The notes below the pieces were generated by a model. That model was not told the origin of the DNA. It was given only the letters and a program-made list of their open reading frames with translations, and did not search any database. Made by a program: the position numbers and the translations under genes. This document shows positions 31,098 through 41,993 of a DNA stretch of 64,000 nucleotides, in pieces; the stretch's first letter is position 1; every line of letters starts with the position of its first letter. Origin of the DNA: Tenebrio molitor (lineage: Eukaryota > Arthropoda > Insecta > Coleoptera > Tenebrionidae); the NCBI RefSeq assembly GCF_963966145.1, contig NC_091046.1, positions 20,708,001 through 20,772,000 on the forward strand, written 5' to 3'.

Positions 31098-31692
31098 ATG
31101 AGTGATCTTAGAGACTCCGAAAACTGTAGAAGAAACTTGGAATGTAGGGTGTGTTCAGCCCTGATTTCTGAGAAATCCAGAGAACGCTGGGACTAGGAGT
31201 CACTCGTTTCCTCGAAGTTCAGCTACGTTGAAGATTTAATTTACAAGAAAAATTCCTCATGGCGTCACAACTAAAGAATTTTTGAAACCGACGACCTCAA
31301 TGTGTAATCAAGAAGACAAGGAAAACAGGGGGTATGAAAATTTTCACAATTCTAATGACGCGGCAAGTCGTTAATATTGTTTCATTGCAGAGGCAAGGAA
31401 TGCCGACTACAAGAGCCGTGTGAGATTCCAGAAAGTGCTAACATCTTGTCTTCAACTTCTACCTACATGAATGAAGAATTTTCGAAACCAACGACCTCGA
31501 TGTGTAATCAAGAAGACAAGGAAAATTCGGGGTATGAAAAATTTGACAATGCCAATGTCGCGGCAAGTCTGCTAATATTATTTCATTACAGCGGCAAGAA
31601 AAGCCGACTACAAGAGCCGTGTGAGTTTCCAGAAAGTGCTACAGAAAGTGCTAACATCTTGTCTTCAACTTCTGTCTACATAAAAAATATTA
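31098..31692 (+). pseudogene. Tandem exon-like repeat region, locus 1 (unknown protein)
   Basis: An ATG at 31098 opens MSDLRDSENCRRNLECRVC and SALISEKSRERWD, then meets a stop. Units of about 206 bp follow, the coding-like part reading GKECRLQEPCEIPESANILS and STSTYMNEEFSKPTTSMCNQ, then EDKEN. Unit starts (CGGCAAG, before CCGACTACAAGAGCC) are at about 31385 and 31591, each just after TTTCATTGCAG or TTTCATTACAG, which looks like a splice acceptor; some units also read straight through. The C-x-x-C near the start could be a metal-binding pair. I do not recognise the protein. A longer copy lies at 46450-47218, with 3' flanks nearly identical for about 160 bp. Confidence 0.55.
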
Positions 31693-32069
31693 TAATAATC
31701 GATTAATTTTGAATAAACTTTACTTACCGTTCTAGAACACCAAAAATCACTTACCGTCGAGTTTATCATTAGCAACGAGTAAACAGAGCTTACCGTCTTG
31801 GAAACAGACGTGGTAAACAAGCAAATAGAGTACAATCGCGGAAAAATAATGTTTATGTTGAACATATGTATAAACGTTTAAAGTTTGTTATCTTTCGGAT
31901 ATCCTGCAAACATGAAAATTTAGTTTGAATTGTTCTAATGAATGACAACGTCTTAAACGAAGATTTATTGTGTTCAATGTACTTTCAAAATGTTTGCTCA
32001 TTACTATAGAAACACTCATTAGTTCGCATTTTTGCCGCGGGACTTCTTACATTATTTTCACTATAGTTT

Positions 32070-32930
32070 ATTCCTTCGGTGTTTCATAGAATTTTTGCAA
32101 CAAAACTTAAAATGATTATATTTAATTAAAAAAAAACTTTTCCAGGTACATGGAATGTATCTGCTAAAAATCAAGAATATAAAATAAGAAGTATGGCAAA
32201 TATTTATGTACTTACCTCCGTTTTTTTGCTCACCTACATCTTATTAGATGCCTGACTATTAGCCTGCGTCATTCATCGTAGTAAAACACTAAAAAACATA
32301 CTAACAGACCATCAGCATAGTTTGTTGTTGCTCCACTGCTTAGAATAAGAACATACATAATACCTAATAACAGAATTTTACAATTTCGAAAAATTCACGC
32401 TTTTTGCTTTAAGTGATATTTAAGCTTTAAGTTCAACAATTTTATACTAAACTCAAACTGTTGTATAATGTACTGAAACACAAATTATGGTTATATTGTA
32501 TGATGAAGTAATTTTGTAATAGTATATTCTGTAAGGAGTGGAAGTTTGACACCCAAGCCGCAGGCGAGGGTGGCGGTTCACCGATTATACTTTTCAAAGC
32601 AATTTTACCGCAAAATGCCTAATAATAATAAAATAGCAACAATTAAATTGCTTGAGTCACATTTAGAACCCAAAAAAAGTTGTCCCAGATTTATATGCAC
32701 AAGTGAAATTGAGAATTACGTTACAACAGTTATCCCAGATTTATTTGAACATAACTGTACATGGGGCTTAAATCTAAATTGAATTATTTATCCAAATCAA
32801 ATTCTATGGTTATTATTTCTCTTCTTCATTTAAATTATCTGTTTGTAAAATGCTATTTCTAAAGTATGTGCAATCGTTTGTTAGAGATTTTTACAATTTT
32901 TATGATTCTAAAGTGTTGAAAAATAGGGAG
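32070..32930. other. No recognised gene or element
   Basis: The plus frame at 32546-32782 (78 codons) has no motif I recognise and starts within AAGCCGCAGGCGAGG, a GC-rich scrap like those found in palindrome loops. No inverted ends were found. Confidence 0.4.
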
Positions 32931-32934
32931 GGCA

Positions 32935-33620
32935 AATTTTCCGGCGGTAGTATTTCAACAGTGGTCAATATTGGTCCGACAGTCTAAAGATGGGCTTCAT
33001 CGGCATCTTTCCACATCTGATCGTGCTCGGAGAGCTACATCACGTGAAAATCGTCCTCTAAGTAATGCAACCTCCGAGGGAGAGATTTTCGACTACTCGA
33101 CAGATTAGACATTATTGGTTTGGAGGTTTACAATGTAGAATTTCCACAGTATCTGTTTGTCGCGGATAAGAGCTTTTGAGTTTCATTCATACAGACCATT
33201 TCTATGCGGAACCCTAACCTCGAGACATATTCGTCAGCTGCTTGAATGGTGGAATGAACTGGCAAACTAGGATCATGAATGGAATCGGCTCCTATTATAC
33301 GGGGAGAACGTCAAAATTTACACACAACGTTTGCACAAGAGGTAATGGTGGGGGGTGTGATAATGCAAGGTAGTAGCTCATCCTTAGTTTTTATTCGTGG
33401 ATGTTTAAACGCAATCAGTTAAGTAACAAATGTACTGGAACCTGTTGCGATTCAGTGTTTACAAGGGTTAAATTTATCATTATTTTAACAAGATAATGCA
33501 CATCCTTGCACGGCAAGAGTGACAATAGAATATCTACAATACAACAAAATGATGTTACTTTCAATACTTCAATGGCCTGCTCGGTGGCCGCATTTGTTGC
33601 TTAATTGAAAATGTGTAGAG
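32935..33620 (+). pseudogene. Tc1-like transposase relic
   Basis: Pieces in order, over several frames: LHRHLSTSDRARRATSRENR, WNELAN, EWNRLLLYGE, VMVGGVIMQGSSSSLVFIRG, VTNVLEPVAIQCLQGL, QDNAHPCTARVTIEYLQ and LQWPARWPHL. These follow the Tc1 order of linker, first catalytic region, VMVWGGI, QDNAxPHxA (second catalytic Asp) and WPARSPDL. The final I-E-H-x-W-D motif is degraded. Many stops and frameshifts are present, so this is an old copy. No inverted ends were found. Confidence 0.75.
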
Positions 33621-34359
33621 TGTAATAATTGGTATTCGGCTCAGGAACTTACCTCGTCGTAATAATTAATTTTGACTGTACTTCAAAATAAACTGTCACA
33701 ATTGTGCATAAATTAATAAATAACAATGAACAAAACGTTTAATTTGGGATTATTCTGGGTTTTGGACTTCTCCGGTAGTAAATTTTCTAACGTCTTTTGT
33801 GCAGTTTGCCTAATTTGCGGCGGTGTTAGTGATAAACTTTCTTCAGCATTCATTTTCAATCAAATGCGAAAATAAAAAAAATCTGACGTTTTAAATTATT
33901 TTTTTTACAGCCGGCTAAAATTATGCCACATAATTCCTGCAAAATTCCCTACATTTAAAATTTTTATTTGTTTATTATTTTATAAAATGGTATATAGCGG
34001 CAAAATAGAAAATATTTAGTATATTAAAGTATAAGTGTTCGAAAGAGAGCAAGTGTTTTAAAGACCATTTATCCACGAATACTTTACGATATTTTTTTTT
34101 AAATGTTAAATGAGTTAACATTTAGACTTCACGTTTCTCCGGTCCTCTCGGGTTTGGTGATGTTTCCATGGAAAACGCGCGATGTTGCCATGGAAAAGAG
34201 CGTTTTTTAAAGTTCGATTTAAACACGCTCAGGCGTGTTTTAAATGAGCAAAATTGGTTACCAATAAAAAAAAAATAGTATAAAAGATTCGTTGCAAAAG
34301 GTCCTTCAAGCACTCATTTGTTCCTCAACCAGCCGCTACGCGGCTCGTTTCGGAATTTC

Positions 34360-34985
34360 AAATTAAGGTTCTCGATGATAAATAAGGTAGCGACAACTCA
34401 TTGTTCATTTTTGAGACTCCAAATTAAAAGAAAGAACATTATCGCCAAATGTCTGAGTGTGACAAAGACAGAAGTATACACAGCTTTACGGGATGTTTGT
34501 ATAGTGTCGAACAGATTAACTTGCATACTCTCGTGTCAAAAATAAATTACTCCCTAGAATTCGAACTTTTAGGGAAATAACGTTTTTCATGCTGTGTGTA
34601 ACTAGAATTTTCTAAAGTAATTTTGAATGCCTAAGGTTGGTTACTTTGAATTGAGAGATTAAATCCAAATAAATATGCCACCAGTAACCAAAATTAATTG
34701 TGAAACGAAAAATCATCTATCACTTAGAAAGAAATTAGTCATTTGCAACTGTTACAATTAACTTGCTGCCTTACATTTTTGGGATATCTTTTGTTTGTCA
34801 CCAGAAACCACATAGCTTCCAACCTGACCAAATTTATGGCAACCTAGTAACGAATATCCCTAAATCCTAGGGAGTAATTTATTTTTGACACGAGAGTAGA
34901 CTCCAAATTAAGTGAGATGGAAATATTGGCGCAACCGTTGTCGTTATCTTTTATAATCGAGAACCTTATTTCAAATTCGTGCTTG
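34360..34985. mobile_element. Inverted-end repeat AAGGTTCTCGAT with nested TA element
   Basis: The left arm AAATTAAGGTTCTCGATGAT is mirrored by ATCGAGAACCTTATTT on the right; both arms run on through AAxGATAxCGACAAC. The right arm with its flank GACTCNAAATTAAGTGAGATG recurs at 38366-38440. The element at 34528-34896 is nested. The outer duplication was not resolved. Confidence 0.6.
34528..34896. mobile_element. TA/TIR element CTCTCGTGTCAAAAAT, fuller copy
   Basis: The ends are perfect complements over CTCTCGTGTCAAAAATAAAT and on through TACTCCCTAG, 30 bp. TA flanks lie at 34526-34527 and 34897-34898. It is 369 bp with no coding. A deleted copy is at 4343-4520. Confidence 0.9.
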
Positions 34986-35150
34986 AATAGATGCCTTCTG
35001 CAACTTATATTTTAATATACTATTACATTGTCATTATTTAATTTTCAACATTTCAGTAACGTCATTGTGACAATTGAAACATTCCGCAATTAACAGATTT
35101 TCAAAAAAAAAAAACATTCTGCAAACCCGAATACATCATGGTGGTATGTA

Positions 35151-35256
35151 CAGTTGCGGCCGTTGAAATCTCAGATAGGACGGTGTGAGTATAAGAGCCA
35201 TTGCGAGAGAAATTAATGTGGATAATGTTTGAGTGACATTTTGAGAAACGTCACTT
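35151..35256. mobile_element. TA/TIR element CAGTTGCGGCCGTTGAAA, truncated copy 2
   Basis: Starts CAGTTGCGGCCGTTGAAATC after TA, jumps from TCAGATAGG to ACGGTGTGAGTATAAGAG (an internal deletion of about 170 bp relative to 27568), and ends after GAAACGTCACTT without the right end. Confidence 0.8.
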
Positions 35257-35325
35257 ACTACAAGTAAACCATTGTCGGGGTACCTTAAATCCTTAAACTA
35301 GAACATTTAATTAATAAAATAATTA

Positions 35326-35387
35326 AAATCCTCCGATAAATAAGGGAGTTATGGACTCGTCTTGTTTTTTTGGGGACATCTGTATAC
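35326..35387. repeat. Element-end fragment shared with 5848-5908
   Basis: AAAATCCTCCGATAAATAAG, then TTATGGACTCGTCTTG, a T-run, and GGGGACATCTGTA. It is followed at once by TACAGGGTGTTTCTGAAATA, which looks like the left end of another TA element whose right end I could not find. Confidence 0.5.
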
Positions 35388-35784
35388 AGGGTGTTTCTGA
35401 AATACGTGTGTTAATTTTAACCAGTGGTAAAATTTTGAATAAATTAACCATCAAAGTGTATACCCGCCTATGGGTAAGGGCGAAAATTTTCTGTTGTGAT
35501 AGAAACAGAGCTTTCTTAGAAAGTTCCATTGTTATAGGTAGAAAAAAATAAATAATCAAAATTTAGATTCTCATGGTTACAAAAAATTAAAACTAGTTAA
35601 TCACACAAAACGACTCGTTTGGTTAAAATTGTCGGGCAAAAAATCTTGGAATACTTTTACGAATTTTACAAAATGTTATAGAGAAAAGTATACAGGCTCT
35701 CTTAAAAAAACGGCCCACGTTATAACTTTTGCTATATGACTCTAAAAACACTACAAATCTGAGTGAGCATATAATTTTTTTGGC

Positions 35785-35955
35785 TCGACACTGTCAGAAT
35801 TTGAGAATTTTCTCCTATGTGAACGGATTTTGATAAATGTCACAACTTGTCAAAACAGAACGTCAAGCTAATTTTAAAGATTTTAAACGATTTGGAGCTT
35901 CTAAGGGGTTCGTCGAACCAAAAAACGTTGTATTCAACTCGTCAAATAAACTACT
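35785..35955. mobile_element. Body-plus-palindrome element, copy 3, without palindrome
   Basis: Same body as at 8470 and 9058 (CACTGTCAGAATTTGAGAA, GTGAACGGATTTTGATAAA, TTTTAAAGATTTTAAACGAT), but ATTCAACTCG is followed directly by TCAAATAAACTACTATT. This copy shows a single ACTCGTC where copy 1 has ACTCGTT on both sides of the palindrome. Confidence 0.75.
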
Positions 35956-35999
35956 ATTATACCATCTACCCATTTATGGGCAATGGGCAACTTTTATTT

Positions 36000-37360
36000 T
36001 TCAAATGGTAACCTATAATTTTTTTTCTGATTGTAATGGCGTAAAAAAAAATTACCCTTTAATAACAAAATTTCCGAGAAAATAATGAAAATATAGAACA
36101 AAATGATATTGTAAATGCAGCTGGATTTATCGCGGAATAAGCCGATATTAAAGAAAGATAAAGTCCATTGAATAAACATCTGGACTGTCAAAATCAAAAT
36201 TGCCGTTGTTAGGTTGGTTAACTCACTAGTTATTTTCATATTACCCAGTTGTTATCTATGATTTTTTAATTTTCCAAACTATTCATTAGTTTAAACTGAC
36301 ATTGTCAAATAAATTGCAAAATTATTTAAGTGTATTTTGTAAAAAGGTTAAAATGGAAAGTTCAAAATGAACTAGGGTGGTTCTATTGGCGCGAGAGAAG
36401 ACGGCCATAAGAAATTATTATGAGGAACAAACAAAAAAGTGATAATAACGGGAAGAAATGACAAATTTTTGCCAAAGCAGCTCCAGTATTGTTAACTAAG
36501 AATTGGTGTTGGTTCTTGTGATTCACAAATCAAAATTTTGGAGAGATAAGTATTACATAATTTTCTTCTGAATAAATGAAACAGATTAGTTTATTTTGGA
36601 TGATTTTGGTTGTTGTTTAATTTGTTACCTGTTTTCAGTTTTTTATAAACTTTATTAAATTGCTCTAATTCATTTAGTTGCTGCATTTCATTTCAAGTGT
36701 TCGAAGCACTGAATGATTCAAAACATTTTTAGTTCAATGATTAAAAATGAAAACATAACCTAAATACAGGGTGTTTATAAATGTCTGTGATCGAGGTTTG
36801 TCATGAAATTAGATTCATACAAATGGTAACCAGTACTATAATAAATTTGAGGTTAGGTGTAATCTGACAACAAATGTCAGTGCAAAATGTCAATGCCATC
36901 AATATTTTACCCTTTTAACAATAAAATGATGGCCGTAGTATAAGTGGTAGGTAAACGTGAAATAGACTTATCCATTTCAGGCAGATTTGATTTCAGTCAA
37001 GTCTGTCTTAAGCAAGGTTGAAAAAGAATGAAGGTTAGAGGAGGAACCATCTCTAAAAAAAAACAGGATTCATCTGGTCCGGGTGATAGCACCCTAGAAG
37101 GGCTTAGGGTTACTAGATGAACATACGAATGGTCAGAAAAGCAAACGAGGGCAGAGGAGCAGATCAGTGGATTCAAAACAAGGGTAGGCGGGACTCTAAA
37201 GTTCTGGAAAGACAACCAAACTAAGGGAAGAAATCCCTAACAAAAATAATTTCGCCCTTCAGGCTAGGGGTTGAGCCATCAGGACACTGGTACTCGTGAA
37301 AAATATCAATAGCTAAAATTCAATAATCCTCAAAACCAGGACGCATCAAAACGAAAACAG
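36000..37360. other. No recognised gene; solo CAGGGTG end near 36774
   Basis: TACAGGGTGTTTATAAATGTC near 36772 has the form of a TA-element left end, but no partner was found. The purine-rich stretch 37000-37340 may be the 5' part of the LINE relic that follows; no motif confirms this. Confidence 0.35.
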
Positions 37361-37379
37361 ACCCTGAACGATAAATGGT

Positions 37380-37745
37380 TTATGAATTTTAGTTGTTGGA
37401 ACTGGAATGTTCATGGAATACCGATCAAGAAAGAGACAAGTTTTCCAAGAACGAAATGAGTGAAGTACATGGCAGGCCCAGTTCAGTCGCACTAGAGAGA
37501 AGATATCAAATAGATTTAGCCGTTCTGAGTGAGAACAAGCAAAAAGGAACGAACGCTGAGTACAGCAAAAATTATGGTTTTGTGTATAGCGGTATGTATA
37601 GACAAACACAAAAGTAAAAGGTGGAGTGGCCAAAGTAGTTAAAACAATTATTGAAGAAGGGTAGATGTTTGGAATGAGAAAGGGAGACGCCTGCTAGAAA
37701 AAAGAATAGAACCCAACATAATTGAAATGTTTACTTATTAAATTT
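37380..37745 (+). pseudogene. LINE endonuclease-domain relic (RTE-like)
   Basis: Pieces in changing frames: CWNWNVHGIP, IDLAVLSENKQKGTN, YSKNYGFVYSGM, KVKGGVAKVVKTIIEEG and WNEKGRRLLEKRIEPNIIEM. This follows the apurinic-type endonuclease domain of RTE-like non-LTR retrotransposons (T-W-N-V-R-G, then I-D-I-x-x-L-S-E-T-K, then Y-S-G-V, then G-V-G-I, then I-N-x-R-L). No reverse transcriptase follows. Several stops and frameshifts are present. Confidence 0.6.
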
Positions 37746-37919
37746 TAAAGGCTTTGATGTTTAGAAAAATTAATAATAAAAAGCTTTACAACAAATGTTG
37801 AAAATGATGTCCGTTTTCCGCTAGACACAACCGAACCCGTCTTTTTTTATTTTCAAACACATTTTGTTCAAAATGTTTGATTTAGAACATAAAATTTTCC
37901 TTTTTTTTTTCTTTTTAAA

Positions 37920-38362
37920 GCCTTCCCCTTTCACCACTCCTGACCTATCAGGTACCTTGCGGTCGGCTTAATTGTTTTTTTCCTTCCCCTCTTTTCTTTT
38001 TTTCCTTAGGTGGTGCGGCGGGGCTCCGGGGTACTTTCCCCGGCCACCCATGCCCACCCTCTCCTCTGCTCTCCTTTCTCCATTCTGGACGACACAATAC
38101 GAACACAACACGACACATCCATGGGTGGCCCATCCGGCCGGGATTTGAAGCCTGCCGACCTCGGAAGAGTGTTGCTCTTCCTTCCACCACCCTACCGTCA
38201 GCCCCTGAAAGACATACACACACATCCATGGCCCGGCGGAGGTTCCTTCCTTGGAAAAAATCCTCCCCCTTCGGTGAGATTCGAACCCACTAGCGCCGGG
38301 ACCGCGACCTGGGAGCACTGTCTCCGACAGCCATGCAGCCACCGAGCTACCCACTTATTTTA
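37920..38362 (-). mobile_element. tRNA-derived SINE, minus strand
   Basis: Read on the minus strand from 38362: TGGGTAGCTCGGTGGCTGC holds an A-box-like TAGCTCGGTGG, and GTGGGTTCGAATCTCACCG about 60 bp on holds a B-box GGTTCGAATC, giving a tRNA-like RNA polymerase III promoter. A GC-rich body follows and then A-rich sequence near 37960-38000 and 37880-37915. The GC content is well above the surroundings. Overlapping frames on both strands across 37948-38375 are GC-rich shadows. Exact ends and target duplication are not clear. Confidence 0.75.
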
Positions 38363-38365
38363 TTA

Positions 38366-38440
38366 TAGACTCTAAATTAAGTGAGATGGAAATATTGGCG
38401 CAACCGTTGTCGTTACCTTTTATAATCGAGAACCTTAATT
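38366..38440. repeat. Partial copy of the repeat arm at 34900-34980
   Basis: GACTCTAAATTAAGTGAGAT, then ATTGGCGCAACCGTTGTCG and ATAATCGAGAACCTTA, match 34900-34978 closely. The SINE lies next to it, so the SINE probably inserted at or near this repeat. Confidence 0.7.
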
Positions 38441-38574
38441 TTGGGTTGCATACAACGACATTTTCATCGGAAGTCTCTCGTGAATAACGCTGTATAAATA
38501 TTTTAATAGTAACCATAAAAGGAGTAAAATTTCAAGCAGACTTGAGAGTTATTTTAAAAATGCTGAACGACAAT

Positions 38575-39122
38575 AGAATGGCGAATGGGGGAAGTATTCT
38601 GTAGAACACTGGGTTAATGATTTTCTAAACGCATTCCCTAATTTTCCTGTAGATTACCAAAAATTGATCTAACGAATTTATAAATGTGTGGCGAAATTTC
38701 GTAATGTTGGGACTGTTGATCGAAAAGCCGGTAGCGGAGCGCCCAAAGAAGAACTCCTGAGATTGTGGCAGATGATGCAGCAAGAATGGAGCAGTCTCCT
38801 AAAAAAAACCCTTCAGGTTAGCTCAAGAGATGGACCTCTCATATGGAACTTGTCACAAAATATTAAAACAAGATTTAAATCATCATTCCTATAAAATTAT
38901 CGTCGTTCAAGAGCTGCTCCCACGAGATTTTCCTACGCGAATAAGATACTGTCAGTGGTTTTTGAATCATCTAAATTTCTAATTTAGATTATTTCTAGGC
39001 AATTTCTAATATATGCAACGCCATAACCATTCAGATATTGGAAAATGCATTTGAAAATATGCAAGGGACGGTTAACAGTTGCATTGAAGCTAGGGGAGAA
39101 CACTTTGAACACTTTCTGTAAT
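38575..39122 (+). pseudogene. Mariner-like transposase with catalytic core deleted
   Basis: The N-terminal part: NAFPNFP, IYKCVAKFRNVGTVDRKAGS, GAPKE, then in another frame KKTLRRLAQEMDLSYGTCHK, ILKQDLNHHSYKI and LLPRDFPTRIRYCQWFLNHL. It then jumps within about 30 bp to ITIQILENAFENMQGTVNSC and GEHFEHFL, the C-terminal tail. The whole DDE catalytic region (about 150 codons) is absent between 38985 and 39015. At least one frameshift lies near 38750. Confidence 0.8.
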
Positions 39123-39812
39123 TCTCAGTAAAACAACATGGCTTTATTTCCTTTATTGCTTTCATTTCCTTTAAATGAAAACGATTGAATATAAGAACCA
39201 TAAACGGCAGAAAGTTAACCATAACCTCACATTTATTCAATCAGTCAATTGGCATTCTGGACAATCGTATAAAAAAATCCCGCCTACAACGAATTTATAA
39301 TTTAAATAATCGCACGGTAGAATCTTATGTTCATTGTTGTCATTGTAAAAACAACAAAGACTAAATATGAGTCATCAACCTCAACCGAACGTCCATACCT
39401 ACCTGAAGTACCTAGTTATGAAATATTTCCTAAAATTATTGCAATAATTATTTAGAGTAATCGTAAAATGTCACAGCCTCTATTGATGTCCAAAAAATCA
39501 TCACAAAATAGGGTTAAAATGTAGATACACTCGTACGAACATAAAAAAGTCACCTTTTCTACATAGCACATACAGAAAATGTTAAAAAGCAACCAGACGA
39601 ATTAAGCACAATAAGTGTTATTGTCAATACAACATCTAAGGCGATGATTCTTCCCCTCTTTCCCTAAATACACTGTTGTTACCACTAGTTGCAGCAACAC
39701 GCTACACAATCATTTCGTCCTATCCATCTTGGAATTTCATATAATAATTTGTAACACAGTGCACCATCATACACCATATGTGTACAAATTTCTAAACACA
39801 GATATCCTAATA

Positions 39813-41332
39813 CACTGCGCCGCAAAATTATCGCATAATTTCAAAACTCGTGTTTTTAAGCCAAAATGTATTTCCAGTTACAACATTTCGAACTGTAAAG
39901 TATTAAAGAAGTAGATTTATAAAAGTAATACACTACAATAATCAGAACATAACAAAGAAATGAAGAAAACAAAAAAATAAAAAAATTCAAATTCGGAGAA
40001 AACTAAGAAATTTAACATTTAATAGTGCGTGTTGGCACCCCGTGCCTTTATTACAGCTGCACAACATTGTCTCATGCTTAAAATGCGGTTTTGTATAACT
40101 CTTTGCTTAATTTCTTCTCAAACTTGAGTTACACCCAAACGCAGCTGATCAAGAGTTGTTGGTGGATTTGGTAACTTTCTAACTCTTTTATCTGTAAGAT
40201 CCCACAATTACTCGATGAGGTTTAGGTCTGAACTCCTTGCTGCCCATTGCATTTGCCCAATTTCGACGACCTCACGGAAATAATGCTGCACTATTTCCGC
40301 AACGTGCGGTCGACCATTGGCATGCATAAAAATAAAGTCATCCCAATAAATGGTCGGAATGGGACAATATGAGGTTCCAAAATATTGGTAATGTACGCCG
40401 CCGCATTTCGGTTTCCTCTTTCTAGCACCACCAACTCTGTGCGAGCGTCGAAAGTGACACCTGCTCAAACCATAACGGAAACTCTTCCAAAATTGACTTT
40501 CGGGATAATGTTACATTGAGCATATCGCTCTCCTGAGCATCGGTTCACCCGCACACGTCTGCAACTGTGATCCAGGCAAAACCTGGACTCGTCAGAGAAC
40601 ATTACTAACCTCCAGCGATCCAATTCCCAATCAACGTGATTTTGGGTAAACAGGAATCGTACTTTTCGGTGAGCCGCTGTCAGCTGTGGGCCCCTTGCTG
40701 GTATCCTGGGCCTTAAATCGTGTTCAACAAGTCTTCTTCTAACAGTATTTGCACTAATTTGGAACTGATATCTTCCTAAAGTCATAACTTGCAAAGCTGG
40801 AGCAGTCAGAGTCCTATGTTTCAACGACTGTAAAAGCAAAAAACGATCCCGTTGAGCTGTTGTTGTTCGTCTGCGTCCTTGCCCAGGTCTTCTAGAGTAT
40901 TCTCCTGTCTCGTGAAAACGACGCAAAACTCTAGATACCGTTGACTGGTGCAAATCAAGACCATTTGCAATATCTTGTTGATTAATACCGTCTTCGGCTA
41001 GTACAACGATTTGTGCACATTGTTCGGCTGTTGTATGTCATCTTAAACATTCGTAGGGATTCATTTTCGAAATTTATGACTGAAGGAACCAAAACTTCTT
41101 ACTAACCGTCTCTCAAATCCACAATCAAAATGCTTTACGAAATTGACCAATAACACTAATACAGACTTTTCATAATAAACAACTTCAGAAGTTATCAGCA
41201 TGGCGATTTTTGCTACTAAACAAAAGAAATACGATAAAACAAGAGATTCAGCATAAGGAAACCGCAGAAGAAGTAAAATACAAAAAAACTAAGGTTCATT
41301 TTTACTTTATGCGCTAATTTTGCGGCGCAGTG
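39813..41332. mobile_element. Complete but inactive Tc1-like element
   Basis: The left end CACTGCGCCGCAAAATTATC and right end (inward) CACTGCGCCGCAAAATTAGC both run into GCATAA, about 26 bp with one mismatch. TA flanks lie at 39811-39812 and 41333-41334. It is 1520 bp, the usual Tc1 size, and encloses one transposase on the minus strand (40020-41064). Confidence 0.92.
40020..41064 (-). pseudogene. Tc1-like DDE transposase, inactivated
   Basis: Minus strand from ATG at 41062-41064, ending at TAA 40020-40022. The domain order is complete: helix-turn-helix (GINQQDIANGLDLHQSTVSR), linker GRRRTT, second helix-turn-helix (ISANTVRRRL), first catalytic Asp in VMFSDESRF, then the region of the second catalytic residue, FMHANGRPHVA, where the usual Asp of H-D-N is Ala, then SDLNLIE with the last Glu, and a C-terminal tail. 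Lesions: in-frame stop at codon 9, TGA where the VMVW motif needs Trp (near 40462), a frameshift near 40350, a stop just after the LIE Glu, and another in the tail. It cannot produce a working protein. Confidence 0.9.
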
Positions 41333-41335
41333 TAA

Positions 41336-41500
41336 CTGAAAGGTCATATTATTTAAAAAAAATTGTGTGCAACCGTACTTCGCGTACCGAAAACAGGCCG
41401 CGAAATCTAATATCGCGGTCGTTGCTCTTTACGATGGCCGTTAAAGTAAACGTCATTTTAATATTTGATTTTCTTTTGTTTTCAGTTTTAAATTGAATTC
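41336..41500. other. No recognised feature
   Basis: Short spacer with GGCCGCGAAATC/TATCGCGGTC symmetry near 41396-41420. Nothing else is visible. Confidence 0.35.
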
Positions 41501-41506
41501 AATATA

Positions 41507-41991
41507 CAGCATGAGTCAGCTAAAACAGGTCAGTCGTATCAAACAGAAACTAAAGAATAATTTGAAAATTTTTTGTGGTAAATTTAATGTGTGGTACCTT
41601 CTCATTGTATGCAGGTTTTTTTAGGATTCTGTGATAACCCTGTTAGGAGGTATTAATTAAAACAAGACCACAAAAAAATCTTTTGTGCTAATTTGTACCT
41701 TTCAGTTGAAGAATGATTTTTTCTTAATAATGTTAGTGCATTTGTTTTGGTGAAAATTAAACAGATATGCTCAAAACAAACCCTAGTTCTCAAGAATTTT
41801 TGTAGCAATGTTGTCGCTTTTATTCGAAACAGAGTAAAGTAATTGATCGTGTTGTCTTTTGTTCTCGTTTACAACTGTCAGTCTGACATACAATGAGAGT
41901 GTACCACACATTAAATTTACCACAAAAAAAAAAAAATATTATTCTTTAGTGTTTGTTTTATATGACTGACCTGTTTCAGCTGACTCAACTG
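41507..41991. mobile_element. TA/TIR element CAGCATGAGTCAGCTAAAAC, long arms
   Basis: The left end CAGCATGAGTCAGCTAAAAC and right end (inward) CAGTTGAGTCAGCTGAAAC keep matching for about 105 bp (AGGTCAGTC, ACTAAAGAATAAT, TGTGGTAAATTTAATGTGTG, CTCATTGTATG). TA flanks lie at 41505-41506 and 41992-41993; the right TA is also the left flank of the next element. Confidence 0.9.
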
Positions 41992-41993
41992 TA

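Larger units (their letters stand above)
30534..32063. mobile_element. TA/TIR element TAGTRAAAATAATGTAAGAAG carrying tandem exon-like repeats
   Basis: The left end TAGTAAAAATAATGTAAGAA and right end (inward) TAGTGAAAATAATGTAAGAA both continue into GTCCC. TA flanks lie at 30532-30533 and 32064-32065. Inside are a small MITE (30695-30813) and the tandem-repeat coding-like region at 31098-31692. Its known members would be one here; the second tandem-repeat locus at 46450 has different outer ends. Confidence 0.7.

Noticed and set aside
35390..35420. CAGGGTGTTTCTGAAATACG as a full element
   Set aside because: No right end or second TA could be found; kept only as a note beside 35326-35387.
37948..38375. 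Overlapping 93-128-codon frames on both strands
   Set aside because: They lie in a GC-rich SINE; open frames on both strands reflect base composition.
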